Source: CAYRPN01 sp964426135
Lineage (GTDB): Bacteria; Planctomycetota; Phycisphaerae; Phycisphaerales; Phycisphaeraceae
DNA length: 41,340 bases
Direction: 5' to 3'
Assembly (NCBI GenBank): GCA_964426135.1
Contig: CAYRPN010000047.1
Span: 1 to 41,340, forward strand
The first letter of the stretch is position 1; each line of letters opens with the position of its first letter. Positions 24,464 to 32,211 of this stretch are shown here, piece after piece. The notes beneath the pieces are model-generated. The model saw nothing but the letters and a program-made list of their open reading frames with translations. It was not told the DNA's origin and made no database searches. Position numbers and translations under genes: made by a program.

Positions 24464-25372
24464 ATGTCCAAGACTCGCTGGTTCCCGTTGATTCTCTGCT
24501 TCGCCATTGCCGGTGGCCTGATCGCCGCGGAGTCCACGGAGAAGAAAGAGGTGAAGTTCACCGCCGAGCAGCAGGCCGCCGCCGACAAGGTGCAGGCCGC
24601 CGGCGGCATGGTGCTGCGCGTCGCCGCGAGCACGGAGGATCTGGACGTGCTCTTCAATCTCGCGGGCAAGGGCGGCGTCGACGCCGCGCTGGCGCATGTG
24701 AAAAGCCTGCCCAAGGTGGTCAAGCTGAACCTCGCCGGCACCGATGTCAGCGATGCCGGCCTGGCACAGATCGCGGGCCTCAAAGACCTGACGCACCTGC
24801 ACCTGGAGAAGACCAAGATTTCCGACGCCGGCCTGGCGCACCTGAAGGGCTTGGCGAACCTGCAGTATCTGAACCTCTACGGCACCGAGGTGGGCGACAA
24901 GGGCCTGGAGCAACTGGCGGGCCTGAAGAACCTCAAGAAGCTCTACGTCTGGCAGTCCAAGGTGACCGAGGGCGGAGCCGAGGCGTTGAAGAAGCAGATC
25001 GCGGGGCTGTACGTCAACCGCGGCTGGGAGGCGGAAGCGCCCAAGACCCCGCCGGTGGCCGTGACGCCGCCGCCCGCCACGCCCGAAGGTCCGTCGATCA
25101 AGGCGCAGATGGAAAAGTTCCACAAGGGCAACGACACGCCGCTGACCCGCGCCCTGGCCAAGAAGAGCAACCCGGATGAACTGAAGGCGCTGCTCGCCAG
25201 CTACCAGGAAATCGCCAAGCTCAAGCCGAAGAAAGGCGACGAAGCTAGCTGGAAAGCCAAGACGGCCGCCCTGATCGCCGCGGCGGAACTGGTCAGCAAG
25301 GGCGACGCGAAAGGCATCGACGCGCTCAAGGCCGCGTCCGATTGCAAGGCGTGCCACAGCGTACACAAGTGA
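24464..25372 (+). CDS. Exported leucine-rich-repeat protein with C-terminal c-type haem motif (302 aa)
   Basis: A signal peptide (1-21) is followed by three to four LRRs of about 24 residues (85-170; e.g. LNLAGTDVSDAGLAQIAGLK), a Pro-rich linker (190-210), and a helical domain ending in CKACHSVHK, where C294-x-x-C297-H298 is a c-type haem-binding motif. A helical domain with the haem site at its extreme C-terminus recalls cytochrome c' proteins. Such LRR/cytochrome chimeras occur in planctomycetes. It should act in the periplasm, perhaps coupling a binding surface to electron transfer (inference). ATG at 24464 with AGGAGG eight bases upstream. TACACT at 24357 is a weak promoter candidate. Confidence 0.87.
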   Translation: MSKTRWFPLILCFAIAGGLIAAESTEKKEVKFTAEQQAAADKVQAAGGMVLRVAASTEDLDVLFNLAGKGGVDAALAHVKSLPKVVKLNLAGTDVSDAGLAQIAGLKDLTHLHLEKTKISDAGLAHLKGLANLQYLNLYGTEVGDKGLEQLAGLKNLKKLYVWQSKVTEGGAEALKKQIAGLYVNRGWEAEAPKTPPVAVTPPPATPEGPSIKAQMEKFHKGNDTPLTRALAKKSNPDELKALLASYQEIAKLKPKKGDEASWKAKTAALIAAAELVSKGDAKGIDALKAASDCKACHSVHK

Positions 25373-25378
25373 GCGGAG

Positions 25379-25484
25379 GGAGGAGGGTAGAGGGTAGAGG
25401 GAAGAGGGAAGAGGACAGAAGGCGGAGGGCGGAGAGCCGAGAACGGAAAGGCAGTCCCCGTTTAGCGACGGGGCTTGCCCCGCG
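25379..25484. repeat. Purine-rich tract and GTTTAGCGACGGGGC hairpin
   Basis: Bases 25379-25450 are degenerate GAGGGTAGAGGGAAGAGG units. Bases 25460-25484 form a family C-like hairpin, GTTTAGCGACGGGGCTTGCC then CCGCG, with CGGGGC/GCCCCG pairing. They separate the convergent LRR and CHAT genes. Confidence 0.65.
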
Positions 25485-25507
25485 TTGGCCGCCCTTTTGC
25501 GCCGCGG

Positions 25508-28500
25508 TCAACGTCCCGGATCGCCATGCACCACAAACGCGCCCCAGATGGCCGGATCGTCGCGGCCGGTGGTCTGGATCAGTTGGCGGCGCAGTTCCAA
25601 AGACGCCTGGCGCAGCGCCGCGGCGGGCCGCTGTCCGGCGAGCAGGTGCTTGTAGAAGATTTCCATCAGGGTCGCGGTCTCTTCGTCCGGCACGGGCCAG
25701 AGGCTCATCACGATCGCCTTGGCGCCCGCCTGCATGACCGAGCGTTGCAGGCCGTTGACGCCTGCACCGGCGATCTCGGCGCCGCGTCCGGTGTCGCAGG
25801 CGCTGAGCACGACGAGTTCGGTGCCTGACAGGTCAGCCCCGGCCCATTCGAAGGCCGTGAGCAGGCCGGCGTCGCCCTTGTTCGCGCCGCTGAGCGCCAC
25901 GCCGCTGTAGAGCAGCGCGTTGAGCGGTTCCGTCGGGTTGGGATGAACGACACCTTTCTCGTCGGCCAGGACGATGTATTTGCGGAACGGATCGCCCAGC
26001 AGATACATGCGGGCCTGCGGGAAAAAGTAGCCATGCGAGGCGATGTGCAGGAACCGCGGCGAACGCGCGGCGAGCACGGCTTCCTTCGTGGCGCGATCGC
26101 CGGTGGCGACCGTGACGTTGATCCTGGCGGCCTTGAGGAGCGCGGCGACGGCGTCCGCTTCGCGCCGAGTGCCCGGCAGCGGGTTCCAGGCCAGGTCCTT
26201 CACCGACGCTTCAATGAACGCCGGCCGGCGCGAGTTGCCCGCCTGCGGCGTCGTGTCGAAATTCGGATCGGCGACGATCAGGGCCGCGCCGCCGGGTTGC
26301 CGATTTTTGCCGAACGCCAGCGCCGCCCGACCGGTGGATACCGTGCTCACTTCATAATCATCGATCACCCGCCGATCGCTGTCAGGCTGCGGGATCAGCC
26401 AGATCGGCACAGCCCCCAGCCCCGCATCGGGGCAGATGATCCAGCGTTTGATCGTGCGAATCTCCGGCCAGAGCCGGCTCAGCACCCACGGCACGTAGTG
26501 CCTGCCGCCGTCGCCGCGGAACAGGTCGTTGTAAGGATGTCGGCTCGACACTTTCACGGCGCGCGTGCCGAACTGTCCCATCAGATCCTCAGGCGAGACA
26601 GGGTCGTAGCCGCTGATTCCGCCTCGCACGGCCTCGCCCACGATGGTCATGACCGGCTCGCGATCCCGGCGATGCAGGATCGCCGCAATCCACACCTTCT
26701 CGCATGCCGGACTTGCCAGTTGGTCGGCGAAGCGAACGTAGTCGATCAACACCGCGTCGGCCGGCAACGCCTGCGAGACCTGCTTCCACGTCACCGCCAT
26801 CTCCTGCTGCATGCGGGCGACGACGGACGATCGCTGCGAGAGCGATTTCTCGGCGAGCGCGATCCGGCTGCGAAGCTGGGCGATGGCCTGCGGTTCCCGC
26901 GCCGGCGCGGTGATGTCCTTCTCCTTCAGCAGCAAGGACGCCAGTTCGCGGCGGAGAGTGACGAGGGATTCGAACTGCGCCTTGGCCTGCGGATCGCCCT
27001 GACTGGCGAAATCCTCCCAGCCGATCACCTCGACATCGGGCGATTTGTAGGTCAGCACGACATCGGCGGCGATCTGGTGCGCTTCGGGCACGGTGTTGCG
27101 CGCGTGCCAGCACGCGCTCAGGAGCAGGTGCGCCAATCGGTTGTCGCGGCGCAGACGATCGCCGCGCTCCTGGGCGTCGGTGCCGGCAAACATCGCCAGC
27201 CGGTCGCGCATCCGCCATTGCCAGGCGGTGCGAAGAGATGCCAGCGCCTCGGCCGGTTGGTTGCGGTCCAGGGCGATGATGCCGGCAAGCACATGGCCGG
27301 CGGCGGCGTCAGCGCCGAGTTCCGCGATCGCCTCATCTCGTTTCGCCAGCGCGACGCCGGCCCAATGCTCCGCCTTCGCTCCGTCGCCCGCCTTGTCGAA
27401 ACACGTCGCCAGCAATTCGGCGAAGCCCGACTCGGTTGCCGCGTAAGGCGACGCGGCTTCGAATCGCACCTTGCCCAGTTCGACCCAGGGACCCTGGTTG
27501 ACGCGCTGTCTTCGCGTGAAGCCGGGCGGCAGTTTCACCGTCGTCTTCGGCAGCGCCTTTTCGAGAATCTCGGCGGCGAGGCGCGGTTGGTTCCAGCGCA
27601 GCAGGTTGCCGGCGATCTCGTGGAACCGGTAGCGCCGGCCCATGGGAATCTCGTACCGTTCGATCAGATCGACCGCGTCCAGTGCCGCCTCGCGCAACTG
27701 GGGCGTCGCCCCGCGCGCCTGAAGAACCTCAAGCAATCCGACGGCGGCGTGCGAGGCGGGCAACAGGCCCAGCCCGGCGGGAGCCGCCCGATAGAAAGCC
27801 AAGGCGTCGCGGTACCAGCGCTCCGCCTCATCGAGCTGCCCCGTGTGCTGGCACGCCAGGCCGGCCATGGTCGCCTGTCGGGCCGAGGGAGGCTGCTGCT
27901 TGCCGGCGAGTCGTTGCAGCGTGGTTGCGGCGAAGACGGCGTGGGGCTTGGCGTCGGTGTAGCGCTTGTGGCGCAGAAGCTCGCCCGCCAGTCCGATGGC
28001 GGCGTTGAGGGTGATCTCGTGCTCCTTGCCGTATTGGTCCGCCAGCAGTTGCCAGGCCTCCTGATGAGCCTCCAGCATGCGCGGCAAGTCGCCTGGATCA
28101 TCGCGCTGACCGAGCATGGCGGCGTAGTAGCCGAGCACCATCGAACGAAGCTCCGGCAGGCGGGCGCCGGCGTCGGCGGTGAGTTTGTGGGCGGTCTGGA
28201 TGTGGTCGAAGGCCCGGGCCTGCATCTGTGCGGCGGCGTTAATGGATGCCATCCGCGCGTGGTACGCCGCCATCTGAGGCGATTCGACGCCCTTGGCAGA
28301 CGAGATCAGTGCGTGGACGCGATCCATCGTCGGCTGCTTGTTGCCGCGATCGCCCACGAGCAGCATGTAGTCGATCCGCTCCAGCAGAACCATCGCCCAC
28401 GCGACCGAGTCCGCAGGCGTTGCGTCGCCGACGTGCGCCAGTGCCTTGCGGTACAGCTCGCCCGCCGGCTGAATCTCCAACAAGGTCACATGCAGCTTCG

Positions 28501-28756
28501 CCAGTTCGCCGAGTGTCAGTGCGTAGCGTCCATCGGTGGCCGGCGTGTCTTTGACGAGCTCGGCGGCGGCGGCGAAAAGTTTTTGTGCCTCGTCATGCTT
28601 GCGGGCGATGAACGCCTGCCGCGCCTGCGTCGTCTTGGCGGACCACGCATCGTCCTGGGCGTCGGCGGATCGCTGCCCGGCGATGACGCATGCCAACGCG
28701 CAAAGCATCGTGAACGCGACGGACGTGTTGCGATTGGAGCTTGCCCGGGTCGTCAT
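25508..28756 (-). CDS. Secreted TPR-CHAT caspase-like protease (1082 aa)
   Basis: An N-terminal signal peptide (about 1-33, ending SADAQ) is followed by a long TPR region (about 40-560), a coiled-coil stretch (about 620-680), and a C-terminal CHAT domain. The caspase-type dyad is visible: His908 in HIASHGYFF and Cys987 in VVLSACDTGRGAE, followed by GLQRSVMQAGAKAIVMSLWPVPDEET. CHAT domains are caspase-fold cysteine peptidases; TPR fusions are common in multicellular-like bacteria. No partner gene (gasdermin, CRISPR, sigma factor) is adjacent. The predicted export is notable, since well-studied CHAT proteases act inside cells. ATG at 28756. Confidence 0.9.
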   Translation of the reverse strand: MTTRASSNRNTSVAFTMLCALACVIAGQRSADAQDDAWSAKTTQARQAFIARKHDEAQKLFAAAAELVKDTPATDGRYALTLGELAKLHVTLLEIQPAGELYRKALAHVGDATPADSVAWAMVLLERIDYMLLVGDRGNKQPTMDRVHALISSAKGVESPQMAAYHARMASINAAAQMQARAFDHIQTAHKLTADAGARLPELRSMVLGYYAAMLGQRDDPGDLPRMLEAHQEAWQLLADQYGKEHEITLNAAIGLAGELLRHKRYTDAKPHAVFAATTLQRLAGKQQPPSARQATMAGLACQHTGQLDEAERWYRDALAFYRAAPAGLGLLPASHAAVGLLEVLQARGATPQLREAALDAVDLIERYEIPMGRRYRFHEIAGNLLRWNQPRLAAEILEKALPKTTVKLPPGFTRRQRVNQGPWVELGKVRFEAASPYAATESGFAELLATCFDKAGDGAKAEHWAGVALAKRDEAIAELGADAAAGHVLAGIIALDRNQPAEALASLRTAWQWRMRDRLAMFAGTDAQERGDRLRRDNRLAHLLLSACWHARNTVPEAHQIAADVVLTYKSPDVEVIGWEDFASQGDPQAKAQFESLVTLRRELASLLLKEKDITAPAREPQAIAQLRSRIALAEKSLSQRSSVVARMQQEMAVTWKQVSQALPADAVLIDYVRFADQLASPACEKVWIAAILHRRDREPVMTIVGEAVRGGISGYDPVSPEDLMGQFGTRAVKVSSRHPYNDLFRGDGGRHYVPWVLSRLWPEIRTIKRWIICPDAGLGAVPIWLIPQPDSDRRVIDDYEVSTVSTGRAALAFGKNRQPGGAALIVADPNFDTTPQAGNSRRPAFIEASVKDLAWNPLPGTRREADAVAALLKAARINVTVATGDRATKEAVLAARSPRFLHIASHGYFFPQARMYLLGDPFRKYIVLADEKGVVHPNPTEPLNALLYSGVALSGANKGDAGLLTAFEWAGADLSGTELVVLSACDTGRGAEIAGAGVNGLQRSVMQAGAKAIVMSLWPVPDEETATLMEIFYKHLLAGQRPAAALRQASLELRRQLIQTTGRDDPAIWGAFVVHGDPGR

Positions 28757-28786
28757 GATGTATCTCGCTGGTGGTGAGTGGCCCGC

Positions 28787-28995
28787 TCAGGAACGGGATC
28801 GAAACAACTTCCCGGATTCAGACGCCAGCATTTTCATTAGGAAAGCAGGAAAAGAGGAAATGAGGAACAGAAACAGAGTGCGTCAATCGCCTGAATTGTG
28901 TCTGTTCCTGCTTTCCTCGTTTCCTCATTTCCTTAGAAATTCTGACTCGGTCAGTTGGACGAGAATCTGGAGGTTATTTCGGTCGCATTCCTTAG
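28787..28995. repeat. Composite palindrome family A, copy 6, with an AG-rich cargo palindrome
   Basis: Outer arms AGGAACGGGATCGAAACAAC (left) and GAGGTTATTTCGGTCGCATT (right) enclose a different inverted repeat: AGGAAAGCAGGAAAAGAGGA on the left, mirrored by TCCTGCTTTCCTCGTTTCCT on the right. Its right end overlaps the start of copy 3. Confidence 0.85.
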
Positions 28996-29190
28996 GATCG
29001 TGACTGAAATAACTTCCCGACTTGGCCGTTTCGGATTCCCCTCCCTCTTTGGGAGGGGTTAGGGGAGGGTCGGGCCCACTGCATGGTTGTGCATGAAATC
29101 AGGCTGTTTGCCCGACCCTCCCCCTGTCCCTCCCTAAAAGGGAGGGGAGTTCGAACCTTGCAAATCGGGAAGTTGTTTCGCGCCGACTCC
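28991..29190. repeat. Composite palindrome family A, copy 3
   Basis: TTAGGATCGTGACTGAAATA then ACTTCCCGACTT opens it; CCCCTCCC/GGGAGGGG hairpins and a loop with TTGTGCATGAAATCAGGC follow; GGGAAGTTGTTTCG closes it. It is the reverse complement of copy 1 with few mismatches, and ends at the stop codon of the pseudopilin gene. Confidence 0.92.
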
Positions 29191-29988
29191 TCAGTAGTAG
29201 TAGTACCCGATGCCGCCGGTGTTGAGCAGGGCGCGCTGGCCGATCTGGTCGAGGTTGTGGCTGTCGACGTGTCCGTCGGCGTAGCCCACAGGCTGATCGG
29301 GCGTGCCCTTGAGCAGGGCTTCGGTGGTCACGCCGGTGCCCATCGCCAGGCCGTAGCCCAGGTGGCCGAGGTTGTGGGAGACGTAGCTGCCGGGTCCGCC
29401 GGAGATGCGATGGGTGATGAACGCGCGGTCGCTGGTGGCGTCGGCGACCTTGTCGGGCCAGGCGGGTTCCTGTTGTCCGTTGAGGGTGAGCATGACATTG
29501 GGCACGCCGTTGGGCGTCACGCCGCCGCCGGTGCGGTAATTGGCGAACCAGAGATAGGTGGTGAGGATCTGCGGCGAGGTGGTGTTCCACCCGGAGTAGG
29601 AACTGGCCGCCCAATGTGAATCGGTATAAGTTTGGTATGCAGGCGATGCGAGTCCGGGGCCGGGGTCGGCCAGTTGAATGGGGCAGATCGTCGCTTGCCC
29701 GTCGGTCAGGTAGCTGCCCTTGGTCAGCGCCTCCCACACGCTGCCGGCGGCGCCGCCGCTGCGCACGTAGTCCGCCGAGTAATCGTTGTGCCGCCAGTAT
29801 TTCCCGCTGGTCGTGTCCGCCAGTGCGGTCTGGGCGGTCCATTGCGTACGGACATTGGTCTCGCAGATGACGCGGCGCGTGACGTACCGGCTCTTGCCCA
29901 GGCCCGGCAGCAGCAGCGCGATCAACAGCACGATGATCGACACGACAACCAGAAGTTCGATGATCGTAAACCCACGTCGCAACACCAT
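29191..29988 (-). CDS. Type II secretion-style pseudopilin with YADGHV tail (265 aa)
   Basis: The prepilin cleavage motif is RRG6|FTIIE11 followed by a 20-residue hydrophobic helix. The rest is a globular domain with Asn/Thr-rich loops and the C-terminal VGYADGHVDSHN, the tail signature of the large planctomycete family of prepilin-type proteins (DUF1559/H-X9-DG related). It ends in four tyrosines. Start: ATG 29988, with GGGAG upstream; codons before it lack a leader. Such proteins are thought to be processed by a prepilin peptidase and assembled by a type II-like system; the individual role is unknown. It is isolated from the pilus-type cluster at 35-41 kb. Confidence 0.85.
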   Translation of the reverse strand: MVLRRGFTIIELLVVVSIIVLLIALLLPGLGKSRYVTRRVICETNVRTQWTAQTALADTTSGKYWRHNDYSADYVRSGGAAGSVWEALTKGSYLTDGQATICPIQLADPGPGLASPAYQTYTDSHWAASSYSGWNTTSPQILTTYLWFANYRTGGGVTPNGVPNVMLTLNGQQEPAWPDKVADATSDRAFITHRISGGPGSYVSHNLGHLGYGLAMGTGVTTEALLKGTPDQPVGYADGHVDSHNLDQIGQRALLNTGGIGYYYY

Positions 29989-30179
29989 CGCACGACTCCC
30001 ATGATGCCCGCGAATCCCGCAGCACGACGCATTGTAACCTCCATCGACGGAAAGGGAACGTCGCTCGCGATCCATCGGTACCCGCCGCTTGCCACGTGGC
30101 CGTCTGCCGCGTCTAATCTCGGGCCGGTTTTCGACAGGTCGGAACCTGTGGCCGATGGCGAGATCGAAAGGAACCCTCC

Positions 30180-30611
30180 ATGTGGATCGAAGTGGCCAGC
30201 CCGCACAGCGGCCGAATGGTGCGCGTCAGGCTCAAGGATGTCGGCCGAAGCGTGCGCGACGAAGAGGGTCGCATTTTCTTCGTGCTCGATCGTTCCGATG
30301 GCGGCGGTTACTACGCCTCGCTAACCCGCGTGGGCGGCGCCAAGGCGGAGAAGGACTACCTCGACATGCTCGACAAGCAGGACGCCGCCAAAGCGTCCGG
30401 CGAAGATCGCTCGCAACAGCAGATTTTCGACGCCACCGGCAAGGCGCGATCGAAGCTGAAAGGCCGGGTGATCCTGGTGTTGATCCTGGCGGCGCTGGCG
30501 GCGGCGGCGTGGGCGTTCACGCTGGGGCCGCTCGCGAAGAAGTCGACGCCGGGCCAGACGACTGACAAGCAGCAGGACTCGAAACAAAAGGAAACGCCGG
30601 CAGGTTCGTAG
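30180..30611 (+). CDS. Small hypothetical membrane protein (143 aa)
   Basis: Not recognised. Residues 1-55 are a compact beta-rich region (MWIEVASPHSGRMVRVRL...). A charged helix follows (55-92), then one transmembrane segment, VILVLILAALAAAAWAFTLG (97-116), and a short Lys/Gln-rich tail. AAGGAACC precedes the ATG by a few bases. The stop codon TAG at 30609 begins a GTAGGGTG stretch that leads into the family D repeat. Divergent from the pseudopilin gene. Confidence 0.7.
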   Translation: MWIEVASPHSGRMVRVRLKDVGRSVRDEEGRIFFVLDRSDGGGYYASLTRVGGAKAEKDYLDMLDKQDAAKASGEDRSQQQIFDATGKARSKLKGRVILVLILAALAAAAWAFTLGPLAKKSTPGQTTDKQQDSKQKETPAGS

Positions 30612-30811
30612 GGTGTTCCAAATGGGTCAGGGCTTGATTCCCTCTCCTTTCAGGGAGAGGGTGGCCGAGTCCCCGGGGGACGAGGCCGGGTGAGGGTCGG
30701 GACGAACAGATGTTTGCGGCATCCGTCACGCGATGGTGGCGATTGCAAACTTGTGCGTCCCGACCCTCACCCCAGCCCTCTCCCTGAAAGGGAGAGGGGG
30801 CCGGAATGCAA
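30612..30811. repeat. Long paired repeat family D, copy 2
   Basis: Nearly identical to copy 1 at 22561-22762, including the core CATCCGTCACGCGATGG and the ends GGCCGGAATGCAA. The CCCTCTCCCTGAAAGGGAGAG hairpin at its right end is perfect. TATACT at 30837 could be a -10 for the FKBP gene, with a 200-nt leader; I cannot support it further. Confidence 0.92.
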
Positions 30812-31040
30812 ACGTCGCCGAAGGGCCGACTGACGCTATACTGGCGAGATTCGGCCCATGAGCGCCCGGCTCCGTCGGGAGAGGGCCGCGAACACGCACG
30901 CGAACCATTTTGGACGACTTCGCCGGATTCGATGAATCAGACAATCACCGTTGACCGCCCCCGGGCGAAGCCCGGGCCAATGGCCAGCGGACCAACCTCA
31001 CACCCTACCCACACTCCGACACCTCACCGAAAGGAACCCC

Positions 31041-31853
31041 ATGCCTCGATTCTGGTCCATCACAGCCGCGCTCGCGCTTGCCCTGAGCGCCGGCTTCCTG
31101 CTCGCTGAAGACAAGCCGCAGCCCGTCAAGGACGCCAAGGAACCGGCCAAGGAGCCCGCGAAGGAACCCGTCAAGGACGGCAAGGTCGAAGAGAAGACCG
31201 GCCCCGGCGTCGATGAACCCGTCGGCCCGCTGAAGAACCTGCGCGACAAAGTCAGCTACTCCATCGGCTTGAACATCGGCCGCAACATGGCCAAGGACGG
31301 CGTGGACATCGACCCGGACATGCTCGCCAGCGGCATCAAGGCGGCGCTCGTGGAGAAGGACCAGAAGCCGCTGCTCACCGACGACCAGATTCGCGATGTG
31401 ATCATGGCGTTCCAGAAGAAAATGGCGGACGAAATGGCGAACAAGGAAAAGGTCGCGGCGGAAAAGAACAAAAAGGACGGCGACACCTTCCTCGCCGAGA
31501 ACAAGAAGAAAGCCGGCGTCACCACCACCGCCAGCGGTCTGCAGTACGAAGTCATCACCGAAGGCACCGGCAAGATGCCCAAGGCCACCGACACCGTCCG
31601 CACCCACTACAAGGGCACCCTGCTCGACGGCACCGTGTTCGACTCCAGCTACCAGCGCGGCCGGCCCGCCACGTTCGAAGTCGGCGGCGTGATCAAGGGC
31701 TGGACCGAGGCGCTCCAACTCATGAAGGTCGGCTCGAAATGGAAGCTCACCGTTCCCAGCGACCTGGCCTACGGCCCGCGCGGCGCCGGCGGCAAGATCG
31801 GCCCCAACGCGGTGCTTCAGTTCGAAGTCGAACTGATCAGCATCGAAGAGTGA
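31041..31853 (+). CDS. FKBP-type peptidyl-prolyl isomerase, exported (270 aa)
   Basis: A signal peptide (1-22) is followed by a Lys-Glu-Pro repeat linker (30-48), an FKBP N-terminal dimerisation domain (about 65-155; VSYSIGLNIGRNMAKDGVDI), and a complete FKBP C-terminal catalytic domain (165-270) with HYKGTLLDGTVFDSS, the GVIKGWTEAL pocket and AYGPRGAGGKIGPNAVLQFEVEL. This is the FkpA/Mip architecture: a periplasmic folding helper. ATG at 31041 with AAAGGAA upstream. It precedes oppA in the same direction across 358 bp of repeats, so operon membership is doubtful. Confidence 0.93.
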   Translation: MPRFWSITAALALALSAGFLLAEDKPQPVKDAKEPAKEPAKEPVKDGKVEEKTGPGVDEPVGPLKNLRDKVSYSIGLNIGRNMAKDGVDIDPDMLASGIKAALVEKDQKPLLTDDQIRDVIMAFQKKMADEMANKEKVAAEKNKKDGDTFLAENKKKAGVTTTASGLQYEVITEGTGKMPKATDTVRTHYKGTLLDGTVFDSSYQRGRPATFEVGGVIKGWTEALQLMKVGSKWKLTVPSDLAYGPRGAGGKIGPNAVLQFEVELISIEE

Positions 31854-31865
31854 GCCGAGGGAACC

Positions 31866-32003
31866 GTAGGGTGCGTCAAGGCTCCCCCGGGGGCGGCGCG
31901 GACGCACCACGGAAAAAGGAAGCGCCGGCGCTCGCGACCGACGTTCAACTTTGGCCGTCGCCGATCCAACCTGGTGCGTCCGCCCGGACTTGACGCACCC
32001 TAC
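31866..32003. repeat. REPIN-like element family B, copy 4
   Basis: GTAGGGTGCGTCAAGGCTCC ... GGACTTGACGCACCCTAC with a spacer of about 75 bp unrelated to other copies. The left hairpin loop is enlarged by CCCCCGGGGG, a small palindrome within the arm. A family C-like GTTTAGCCGCGGGC stretch follows at 32017. Confidence 0.9.
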
Positions 32004-32211
32004 GCGCGGCTCTTCGTTTAGCCGCGGGCCAGAGGCTCGGCGGCGGCCCGCGTGAGGCAACAGTAGCCGCGCCGAACGAACACAAACCCCACGCCGCCTC
32101 GGACGAAAGCCCGAGGCCGCGATTCCCCAGCGATTCGTTTTGGACCTGTGCGCACCATCGTCTTTCGCTCGCCCCGACCTCGCGCACTTTTCTCGGCTGG
32201 AGCATTCACGC

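Noticed and set aside
25943..28777. Long plus-strand open frame opposite the CHAT gene (944 aa)
   Set aside because: It is a GC-rich antisense shadow, Arg/Ala/Gln-rich, with no domain motif. The minus-strand frame has clear TPR and CHAT features.
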